Below, piece after piece: positions 56,730 to 63,538 of a stretch of DNA of 63,538 nt (the first letter of the stretch is position 1; every line of letters starts with the position of its first letter). The stretch is from NCBI GenBank assembly GCA_027065695.1, contig JAMONP010000102.1, positions 1 to 63,538 of the forward strand. The letters are read 5' to 3'. Made by a program: the position numbers and the translations under genes. The notes below the pieces were generated by a model, which saw nothing but the letters and a program-made list of their open reading frames with translations, did not search any database and had not been told where the DNA came from. The stretch comes from Desulfuromonadales bacterium (lineage in GTDB: Bacteria; Desulfobacterota; Desulfuromonadia; Desulfuromonadales; BM103).

Positions 56730-57587
56730 TTAACGCCCCTCAAAAAGTTCTAACAAACGCTCAAACTCTTCCGGGGAGTAATAACTGATTTCTATTTTGC
56801 CACCCCTGCCACCACGAGCTTGAGGTTTAATATTCACCTTAGTGCCGAGACAACGCTGCAAACGAGCAGCCAGATCTACTAATTCAGGATCAATCCGGTT
56901 TTTGCGGGGTGCTGTCTCGCCTTGGTCACTCTTGAGCTTCTTGACCAAAGCTTCGGTCTGACGCACGGAAAACTGCTTCTTGACAACCTGGTCGCGGGCA
57001 CCCTTGATCCTTGTCGCACTCTCCAGCGCCAACAAAGCTCGAGCATGGCCCATAGTGAGTTGACCAGAGACCACATCCTGCTGAATGGACTCTGGCAAAC
57101 GCAAAAGCCGCAAAACATTGGCAACTGTCGGCCGCTCACGACCAACCCGCCGGGCGACTTCGTCCTGAGAGAGATCAAAATTATTCATCAGGTGACGATA
57201 AGCCTCAGCCTCCTCGATCGGATTCAGGTCTTCGCGTTGGATATTTTCGATCAGAGCCATCTCCAGAGCCCAATCCTCAGAGACATCCTGAATAATGACC
57301 GGAATTTCCTTCAAGCCAGCCTTCTGTGCCGCTCGCCAGCGCCGTTCGCCAGCAATAATCTGGTAATGGTCGCCCGTGTGACGCACAACCAAAGGCTGAA
57401 TCACGCCCTTTTCACGTATCGACGCAACCAGTTCCGCCATCTTGGCGTCATTAAAGGTTTTGCGTGGTTGCTGGTGATGCGGCTTGAGATCTTCGACCGG
57501 ACAGACGAAATACTTATGCCGACCATCCTGAGAGGCAGAGGTCAGCAGGGCACCAATACCCTTACCTAGTGCGGGACGCTTAGACAT
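56730..57587 (-). CDS. parB: Chromosome-partitioning protein ParB
   Basis: This 285-residue protein has RPALGKGIGALL at the N-terminus, the CTPase/ParB domain motifs QPLVVRHTGDHYQIIAGERR and LIENIQREDLNPIEEAEAY, and an HTH (LSQDEVARRVGRERPTVANV). The C-terminal dimerisation helix ends EEFERLLELFEGR. It loads at parS, two copies of which lie at 61050 and 61098. It starts 5 bases after parA. Confidence 0.97.
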   Translation of the reverse strand: MSKRPALGKGIGALLTSASQDGRHKYFVCPVEDLKPHHQQPRKTFNDAKMAELVASIREKGVIQPLVVRHTGDHYQIIAGERRWRAAQKAGLKEIPVIIQDVSEDWALEMALIENIQREDLNPIEEAEAYRHLMNNFDLSQDEVARRVGRERPTVANVLRLLRLPESIQQDVVSGQLTMGHARALLALESATRIKGARDQVVKKQFSVRQTEALVKKLKSDQGETAPRKNRIDPELVDLAARLQRCLGTKVNIKPQARGGRGGKIEISYYSPEEFERLLELFEGR

Positions 57588-57592
57588 TCTTA

Positions 57593-58357
57593 TTATGACT
57601 CCATACGAATGATTTCACTCGCTAAATCCAGATAAGCCTTGGCCCCCCGTGAGGAAATATCGTAAAGCAGGGCTGGCAGTCCGTGGCTGGGCGCTTCAGA
57701 GAGGCGCACGTTGCGAGGAATCATCGTTTCAAAAACCTGGGTGGAGAAATGCTTGCGAATCTCATCACTGACCTGATGGGACAGGTTGTTACGGGCATCA
57801 AACATTGTCAGTAGAATCCCGCGGATAGTCAGACCGGGATTTAACTCCCGTTGAATCAGACGCACCGTGTTGATCAATTGACTCAACCCTTCCATGGCAT
57901 AAAACTCGCACTGCAGAGGTATCAGGACACTGTCCGCAGCGGTCAGGGCGTTAATAGTCAAGAGACCAAGAGAAGGTGGACAGTCGATCAAGATGTAATC
58001 GTAATCTTCGGCGACCTCAGACAGGGCTGTTTTTAACTTGTTTTCCCGAGCCAGAGCTGAGATCAGTTCCACCTCGGCACCAATCAGGTCGGGGTTGGCA
58101 GGCAGTAGATGAAGAGGACCCAGACCCGTACTTTGGCGCAGCACATCAATCGGCACAGCGCCAATAAGCGCATGATAAACCGTCTGCTCCATACTATGCG
58201 GATCAACACCGACACCACTTGTGGCATTGGCCTGGGGATCGAGATCAACCAATAGGGTGCGCTTTTCAGCAACGGCCAGGGATGCCGCAAGATTCACCGC
58301 TGTCGTGGTTTTACCGACGCCGCCTTTTTGATTGGCAATGGCAATTATCTGGGCCAT
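57593..58357 (-). CDS. parA: Chromosome-partitioning ATPase ParA (Soj)
   Basis: This 254-residue protein has the deviant Walker A IANQKGGVGKTTTAVNLAA, LVDLDPQANATSG (Walker A'), and IDCPPSLGLLTINAL (Walker B). It belongs to the chromosomal ParA type. It segregates origins with ParB. The region between it and rsmG has a small hairpin ACCAC-TATAT-GTGGT near 58480. Confidence 0.97.
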   Translation of the reverse strand: MAQIIAIANQKGGVGKTTTAVNLAASLAVAEKRTLLVDLDPQANATSGVGVDPHSMEQTVYHALIGAVPIDVLRQSTGLGPLHLLPANPDLIGAEVELISALARENKLKTALSEVAEDYDYILIDCPPSLGLLTINALTAADSVLIPLQCEFYAMEGLSQLINTVRLIQRELNPGLTIRGILLTMFDARNNLSHQVSDEIRKHFSTQVFETMIPRNVRLSEAPSHGLPALLYDISSRGAKAYLDLASEIIRMES

Positions 58358-58506
58358 GCCTCAACCCTCCTCATATGTGCAATTTTTAAGTCGCTCAGAC
58401 TAACATAAGCACCTGGATCTGAAAAGGAAATTTGCCTGGAAGAGGACTAACCACCAGATATTGATCCACTATCAAAAGCAACCACTATATGTGGTGTGAA
58501 TATACT

Positions 58507-59163
58507 TTAGTGAGTAAACTTATCCTGGCAGCGGGTCAATTCAACCAGACAGCGCTCGGCTCCGCTAAGGGGTAGGTTTAAGCTATGCAATGTAGCAGTC
58601 CAACCTTCTTGTCTCAGGAAATCATGCTGTTCGGAAAGCTCATCGTACCCTTCGGGTCCCTTCATGGCAATCAAACGGCCACCTGGAGTCAGAAACGACT
58701 CAGCCAGAACGACCAGCTCACCCAGAGGACAAAGAGCTCGTGCCGTGACCAGATCAAAACTGGCTCGGTAAGTTTGCTGTTTTTCCAAATCTTCCACACG
58801 CTCGTGAAGAGTTGTAATGCCTTCCAGCCTAAGTCTTCGTATAATATGGCGCTGAAAATCAATCTTTTTACCGACCGCGTCAACAGAGACAACCTCAAGG
58901 TCCGGACAAGTGATCTTAAGAGGCAAAGAGGGAAACCCGGCACCAGAACCTATGTCAAGGAAGCGCGTCGCTTGCCTGGCAAAGGGTAGTAAAGTTAAAG
59001 AATCAACCAGATGCTTTTCCAGCACCTCATTACGATCAGTAATTGCGGTTAAATTGCGGCGGCGGTTCCAGCGCAAAAGTTCATCGACCAACCGTTCCAG
59101 CAGAAGAATGTCTTGTGGAGTGATTTTCAAGTCAAGCGTACGCAAAAGCTCTGTCAACGCCAA
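58507..59163 (-). CDS. rsmG: 16S rRNA m7G527 methyltransferase
   Basis: This 218-residue protein starts at TTG 59163, with GGAGG 5 bases upstream. It contains the SAM motif FLDIGSGAGFPSLPLKI, the RNLTAI segment, and RASFDLVTARALCPLGELV. It methylates G527 of 16S rRNA. It follows mnmG by 11 bases, as in many bacteria. Confidence 0.95.
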   Translation of the reverse strand: MALTELLRTLDLKITPQDILLLERLVDELLRWNRRRNLTAITDRNEVLEKHLVDSLTLLPFARQATRFLDIGSGAGFPSLPLKITCPDLEVVSVDAVGKKIDFQRHIIRRLRLEGITTLHERVEDLEKQQTYRASFDLVTARALCPLGELVVLAESFLTPGGRLIAMKGPEGYDELSEQHDFLRQEGWTATLHSLNLPLSGAERCLVELTRCQDKFTH

Positions 59164-59174
59164 GACAACCTCCG

Positions 59175-61022
59175 TTAACGCCGAAGAAAAACCGTCAAAA
59201 TAGCAATCGCAGCAGGAGTCACACCGGGGATCCTGCCAGCCTGGCCAATGGTGCGAGGCACCACCCTCTTGAGCTTTTCCCGGACCTCGGCAGAAAAACC
59301 ATTGATAGCATCGTAATCAAAATCGACCGGTATCTCCATAGATTCCAGGCGGCGGAAGCGCTCAACCTGTTCTCGTTGACGGCGAATATATCCTGCATAC
59401 TTAACCTCGGTTTCCAACTCGCTGCGGACCTCCTGAGAAAATGAAGTCAGCTCCACATCGAGGAAATCAAGATCACCTATGCCGATTTCCGGCCGGCGCA
59501 GCAACTCTTCAAGTGATGCACCATTTTTCAAATTCTGTAGACCCAGGCGAGCTAAAGCATTGTAATTACCTGGAGAAATTCGTTTGGTCTGTAAACAGTG
59601 CTTGCCGCGCTCCAAATTAGACAACTTGCTTGTAAACCCTTGCCATCGCTCATCTGTCAACAAACCGACCTCTCGTCCGAGCGGGCTGAGTCGCTGATCG
59701 GCATTATCTTCGCGCAACAACAGGCGATATTCAGCGCGAGAGGTAAACATCCTGTAAGGTTCCTTGGCTCCCAGGCTCACCAGGTCATCTATGAGTACGC
59801 CAAGATATGCCTGGTCACGACCTATTACCACTGGCTTGCGCTTCTTAACCTGTAGGGCCGCATTGATGCCAGCCAGTAATCCCTGGCCTGCAGCCTCCTC
59901 GTATCCTGACGTGCCGTTGATCTGACCAGCATGATAAAGACCACGCAGCAACTTAGTTTCAAGGCTTGGCAGCAACTGAATCGGATCAACATAATCATAT
60001 TCAATCGCGTAACCCGGTCGCATAATCTCAACCCGTTCAAGCCCCTTCATGGTTCTCAGGTAAGCCAGCTGCACATCTACGGGCAACGAGGTAGACACAC
60101 CGTTCGGATAAACCTCGCCGCTGGTCAGGCCTTCAGGCTCTAAAAAGACCTGATGATGGTCCTTCTCAGGGAATCGCACCACCTTATCCTCAATTGACGG
60201 ACAATAACGTGGGCCTACACCTTCTATAATACCGGAGTAAAGAGGAGAGCGATCCAAACCTTGCCGAATCACCTCGTGAGTACGCTCATTGGTATAGGTA
60301 ATATGACAAGCGACTTGCGGACGATCGATACTCAGCGTATCAGCGGAAAAAGGCTTGGGACAGAGATCGCCCGGCTGCTCTTCCAGTTTGGAAAAATCAA
60401 TCGTTGCCGCATCCAGACGAGGAGGAGTCCCGGTTTTCAGACGACCAACAGAAAAACCAAGGGTTCGTAACTGGTCAGTAAGCCCTTCAGATGGGGGCTC
60501 TCCGGCGCGACCACCAGGATAGTGACACAAACCGACATGTATGAGTCCACGCATGAAAGTTCCGGTTGTGAGAATAACAGCTGGCGCCATAAAACGCAGC
60601 CCATCTCGCGTCTCCACTCCAACAACCCGCCCCCCCTCAACAACCAGACTGACAACCTGAGCCTGCTTAAGGTCAAGCCCCGACTGATCCTCAATGACCC
60701 GCTTCATGCGAGCCCGATAAAGATCACGGTCAGCCTGAGCCCTTGAAGCCCTTACTGCCGGGCCCTTCTTGGTATTAAGAACACGGAACTGTATGCCTGT
60801 AGCGTCGATGTTACGCGCCATCTCACCACCTAAAGCATCGATCTCACGCACTAGATGCCCCTTGGCCAACCCTCCGATTGCCGGGTTGCACGACATCTGG
60901 GCAACAGCATCAAGGTTAAGCGTCAGAAGCAAAGCACGGCACCCCATACGGGCTACCGCCAACGCCGCCTCACAACCGGCATGACCGGCACCGACCACGA
61001 TAACCTTATAACCTTCCACCAC
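59175..61022 (-). CDS. mnmG: tRNA uridine-5-carboxymethylaminomethyl modification enzyme MnmG
   Basis: This 615-residue protein begins at GTG 61022. FAD-binding VIVVGAGHAGCEAALAVARMG, QMSCNPAIGGLAKGHLVREI, and the C-terminal MnmE-interacting helical region are present. With MnmE it makes cmnm5U at position 34 of tRNAs. Length is normal. It is preceded by two parS sites. Confidence 0.97.
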   Translation of the reverse strand: MVEGYKVIVVGAGHAGCEAALAVARMGCRALLLTLNLDAVAQMSCNPAIGGLAKGHLVREIDALGGEMARNIDATGIQFRVLNTKKGPAVRASRAQADRDLYRARMKRVIEDQSGLDLKQAQVVSLVVEGGRVVGVETRDGLRFMAPAVILTTGTFMRGLIHVGLCHYPGGRAGEPPSEGLTDQLRTLGFSVGRLKTGTPPRLDAATIDFSKLEEQPGDLCPKPFSADTLSIDRPQVACHITYTNERTHEVIRQGLDRSPLYSGIIEGVGPRYCPSIEDKVVRFPEKDHHQVFLEPEGLTSGEVYPNGVSTSLPVDVQLAYLRTMKGLERVEIMRPGYAIEYDYVDPIQLLPSLETKLLRGLYHAGQINGTSGYEEAAGQGLLAGINAALQVKKRKPVVIGRDQAYLGVLIDDLVSLGAKEPYRMFTSRAEYRLLLREDNADQRLSPLGREVGLLTDERWQGFTSKLSNLERGKHCLQTKRISPGNYNALARLGLQNLKNGASLEELLRRPEIGIGDLDFLDVELTSFSQEVRSELETEVKYAGYIRRQREQVERFRRLESMEIPVDFDYDAINGFSAEVREKLKRVVPRTIGQAGRIPGVTPAAIAILTVFLRR

Positions 61023-61049
61023 AAGAACCTCTTACGTAACTATTACCAT

Positions 61050-61065
61050 TGTTTCACGTGGAACA
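61050..61065. promoter_or_regulatory. parS: parS site 1
   Basis: TGTTTCACGTGGAACA differs from the consensus parS TGTTTCACGTGAAACA at one base. It lies in the mnmE-mnmG spacer, about 3 kb from parA/parB, the normal origin-proximal place. Confidence 0.9.
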
Positions 61066-61097
61066 ATCAACCACAGAACCATCAGGCGACCAATGAA

Positions 61098-61113
61098 AGT
61101 TTCACGTGGAACA
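61098..61113. promoter_or_regulatory. parS: parS site 2
   Basis: AGTTTCACGTGGAACA differs from the consensus at two bases. The two sites are 48 bases apart centre to centre, in the same spacer, so ParB may nucleate on both. Confidence 0.85.
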
Positions 61114-61118
61114 ATTAA

Positions 61119-62489
61119 CTATTTACCAACACAGAATTGGCTGAAAATCTGGTCAAGGATTTCGTCTGGCGTGGTTTCCCCGGTAATCAAGCCGAGTGCC
61201 GATAAAGCCTCACGCAGATCTGTCGCCAGGCACTCCAGGGGGGCTAGCTCTGTAGCTGACACCATAAGCTGTTTAAGTGCTGCACCGGCGAGCAACAAAG
61301 CCTCTCGGTGACGACGCTCTGTAACCACAACGCCCTCACTACCGGAAGAAATAATGTCACTTTCAAAAAACTCAAGTATAGCCGCAGATAAATCGTCGAG
61401 ACCAAGCTTATATTTGGCGGAGACCGCAACCTGACAGGGGAATCCCGCTAAAAGCTTAAGTTCACAACTTTGTGCCTGATCGCTTTTGTTGACAACCACC
61501 AGCGTTCTATCGGGCTGGCATAACTCCAGTGCAAGCATGTCCTGATCGGTCAAAGGACATGAGCCATCAACCACCATCAAAACCAGATCGGCAGCAGTGG
61601 CTTTTTCCCGCGCGCGGCGGACACCTTCCTGTTCGACCGGATCATCAGTGTCCCGAACTCCAGCCGCATCAACCAGACGCACCGGGAAGCCGGCCAGAAC
61701 CAGTTGTTCTTCCAGAGTATCACGGGTGGTACCGGCCAGCTCGTTAACAATGGCCCTAGATTCACCAAGAATGGCGTTCATCAAAGAGCTTTTACCAACA
61801 TTGGGTCGTCCGAGAATTAAAACATTAACCCCCTCACGCAAGACACGACCAACATCAAAGCTACCTGCCAGAACCTCTAGCTGCAGGGATATCTGTTGAA
61901 GTGGAGCAAGCAGGTGGGGAAGATCCAAGGTACCGACTTCATCGTCAGGAAAATCAATATGAGCCTCAAGAAGAGCCAGGGACTGTTTAAGTTGGGCGGA
62001 AAACTTATAAATCTCACTGGAAAGATGACCATCAAGCTGGTCCAGAGCAACCCGGCTGGCACGCTCTGAACGCGCCCTGATCACTTCAATAACGGCTTCG
62101 GCCTGTGCCAGATCAAGACGGCCATTCAGAAAGGCGCGCTGAGTAAACTCTCCAGGCCCGGCCATGCGCGCACCAACGTTCAGAAAAAGATCAAGAACGC
62201 TACGCAATATCTGCAAGCCACCATGACAGTGAACCTCAACCACATCCTCGCCAGTATATGATCTAGGCGAACGCATAATCACAGCCAGGACATTGTCAAC
62301 CCGCTCCTCGTTAGGGGTTAACAATCGTCCAAGATAGAGTTTATGCGACTCCATTGTATTGACGTTCACTTTGCCACGAAAAACGGCACCAAGGAAATCA
62401 ACAGCCTGCGGGCCGGATAGACGTATAATACCGACACCTCCCTCACCGGGCGGTGTTGCTGGGGCAACAATTGTATCAAGCATCAACAT
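61119..62489 (-). CDS. mnmE: tRNA modification GTPase MnmE (TrmE)
   Basis: This 456-residue protein has an N-terminal THF-binding domain (IIRLSGPQAVDFLGAVFRGK), a G domain with P-loop LGRPNVGKSSLMN, switch II DAAGVRD, and NKSD, and the C-terminal CxGK signature (FCVGK). The start could be 62489 or 62483, because two ATG codons are 6 bases apart. It pairs with MnmG. No jag gene lies between it and yidC, unlike Geobacter. Confidence 0.96.
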   Translation of the reverse strand: MLMLDTIVAPATPPGEGGVGIIRLSGPQAVDFLGAVFRGKVNVNTMESHKLYLGRLLTPNEERVDNVLAVIMRSPRSYTGEDVVEVHCHGGLQILRSVLDLFLNVGARMAGPGEFTQRAFLNGRLDLAQAEAVIEVIRARSERASRVALDQLDGHLSSEIYKFSAQLKQSLALLEAHIDFPDDEVGTLDLPHLLAPLQQISLQLEVLAGSFDVGRVLREGVNVLILGRPNVGKSSLMNAILGESRAIVNELAGTTRDTLEEQLVLAGFPVRLVDAAGVRDTDDPVEQEGVRRAREKATAADLVLMVVDGSCPLTDQDMLALELCQPDRTLVVVNKSDQAQSCELKLLAGFPCQVAVSAKYKLGLDDLSAAILEFFESDIISSGSEGVVVTERRHREALLLAGAALKQLMVSATELAPLECLATDLREALSALGLITGETTPDEILDQIFSQFCVGK

Positions 62490-62516
62490 CAGGCAGGAAT
62501 AGTTTTAGATTAATAA

Positions 62517-63538
62517 TTAAGCAGCCTTACGGTGAATGAAATATTGCTGTAAAATTGTCAAAAGATTATTTACCAGCCAGTAAATAACCAATCCTGACGG
62601 GAAGTTCAGGAACATGAACGTGAAAATGATCGGCATCATCATGAAGATCTTGGCCTGCATCGGGTCTGCAGTCGTCGGCGTCATTTTCTGCTGCACAAAC
62701 ATACTCGCCCCCATCAGAAGGGGAGTGATGTAATAGGGATCCTTGGCAGAGAGATCCGTCAACCAGAAAGCAAAATCTGCATGCCGCAGAGCGATAGAGC
62801 CAAGCAAAACCTTGTAGAGAGCAAAGAAAACCGGGATCTGCACCAGCATCGGCAGACAGCCACCGAGCGGGTTGACACTATGGGTCTTATAAAGCGCCAT
62901 CATCTCTTTGTTTAAGCGTTCTTTGTCGTTTTTGAACCTCTCGCGCAACTTCGCCATCTCCGGCTGAAGCTTTTGCATCGACTTCATCGATGAGTAGCTC
63001 TTATGAGTCAAGGGCCAGAAAATGAGCTTAATCAAGACTGTCAGAAGAATAATGGCGACACCATAGTTCTTAAAATAGCCATAGAAGAAGGTCAGAACCG
63101 TAAAGAGTGGTTGGGCCAAAAGATTGAAAAAACCAAACTCTACGACTTTGTCCAGTTGATGTCCAGCGGCTTTGAGCAGGGCGGGTTCTTTCGGGCCAAT
63201 ATAGACAAGGTAGTCCAATTTGCGCCGTTCACCTCCCTGCAGGGTAAAAGATGGCGACTCTAATAGGTTTTCTATCGCATCTCCTTTACGCACAAGCTCA
63301 GTTCTTTCTGCAACTTGCGCACCCGGCACCACAACAGAGAGGAAATACTTGGTCTGGAAAGAGGTCCAGACGACATCCTGACTATATGCTACAGAACCAT
63401 CTTTAAGGTCGTCAACATCAACCTCTTCTATCTCACCTTTTACCAGAGAGGCCGGACCGGAAAAGGAGTAACTATCCCCTTTGAGAGAATCATCCCAGCG
63501 TTGCACCAAGGCGTAATTAACGGAGCCGCGCAAAACTG
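62517..63538 (-). CDS. yidC: Membrane protein insertase YidC (partial, C-terminal part)
   Basis: About 340 residues of the C-terminal part are present, running off the window edge. The second half of the periplasmic domain is followed by the core: YGVAIILLTVLIKLIFWPLT, then KMQKLQPEMAKLRERFKNDKE-type sequence, NPLGGCLPMLVQIPVFFALY, and FPSGLVIYWLVNNLLTILQQ. All five conserved core helices are visible. The N-terminal signal and first part are outside. It inserts membrane proteins with or without SecYEG. Confidence 0.95.
   Translation of the reverse strand, partial: VLRGSVNYALVQRWDDSLKGDSYSFSGPASLVKGEIEEVDVDDLKDGSVAYSQDVVWTSFQTKYFLSVVVPGAQVAERTELVRKGDAIENLLESPSFTLQGGERRKLDYLVYIGPKEPALLKAAGHQLDKVVEFGFFNLLAQPLFTVLTFFYGYFKNYGVAIILLTVLIKLIFWPLTHKSYSSMKSMQKLQPEMAKLRERFKNDKERLNKEMMALYKTHSVNPLGGCLPMLVQIPVFFALYKVLLGSIALRHADFAFWLTDLSAKDPYYITPLLMGASMFVQQKMTPTTADPMQAKIFMMMPIIFTFMFLNFPSGLVIYWLVNNLLTILQQYFIHRKAA

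Overview
The window is a chromosomal segment of a Desulfuromonadales-type deltaproteobacterium (Geobacter/Desulfuromonas/Pelobacter relatives). I infer this from the gene families: an SfrAB-like soluble NADPH:Fe(III) oxidoreductase, an F1 ATP synthase operon carrying separate b and b' subunits, a bactofilin next to parAB, rubrerythrin, a type IV minor-pilin/PilY1 operon, and the oriC-proximal run yidC-mnmE-mnmG-rsmG-parA-parB. No tRNA, rRNA or CRISPR array was seen. Gene density is high and most genes lie on the minus strand.

Layout. 1-232: tail of an IS transposase. 636-5256: DUF2007 protein, RNase D, and a U32 peptidase-like protein, separated by a repeat-filled spacer. 5389-10457: radC followed by pilV/pilW/pilX/short pilY1/fimT-like genes. 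10689-14950: def-fmt-rsmB, rpe and a lipoprotein. 15378-19962: sfrB-sfrA behind a promoter that overlaps a GntR-type palindrome, with a MITE-like repeat in the leader. 20190-23336: small and stress genes (DUF3313-like protein, cupin, a candidate 50-residue UGA-containing selenoprotein, a multi-zinc-ribbon protein, rubrerythrin, a duplicated-domain unknown). 23522-31609: a ten-gene minus-strand accessory operon (GT2, GT4-like, PqqD with a conserved-looking tail, HprK-related kinase, three GT2, nucleotidyltransferase, 66-aa unknown, sulfotransferase). 31712-42655: uvrA, pdxA, PilZ, two SurA/PpiC foldases, mfd, nadA. 42816-50010: tatB-tatC, a broken antiporter, DsbA-like protein, ABC-2 exporter, GntR/FCD regulator with a perfect operator, K+ channel, AP-endonuclease-2-type isomerase. 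50072-63538: the atp operon, bactofilin, parB-parA, rsmG, mnmG, two parS sites, mnmE and the 3' part of yidC.

How the genes work together. The right end is the chromosome-segregation, tRNA-modification and ATP-synthase core near the origin. The centre holds DNA repair (uvrA, mfd, radC), translation start/stop processing (def, fmt, rsmB) and envelope protein handling (tat, SurA/PpiC, DsbA). The accessory part is the 23.5-31.6 kb operon. It looks like a peptide- or glycan-modification system of the HPr-rel-A type: a PqqD-like carrier/recognition protein, a kinase, a nucleotidyltransferase, glycosyltransferases and a sulfotransferase.

The two best candidates for undescribed biology are this operon, especially the PqqD C-terminal tail and the 66-aa protein, and the small UGA-containing membrane protein at 21509-21661. 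A third lead is a possible GntR/FCD link between the regulator at 47369-48076 and the sfrAB promoter.
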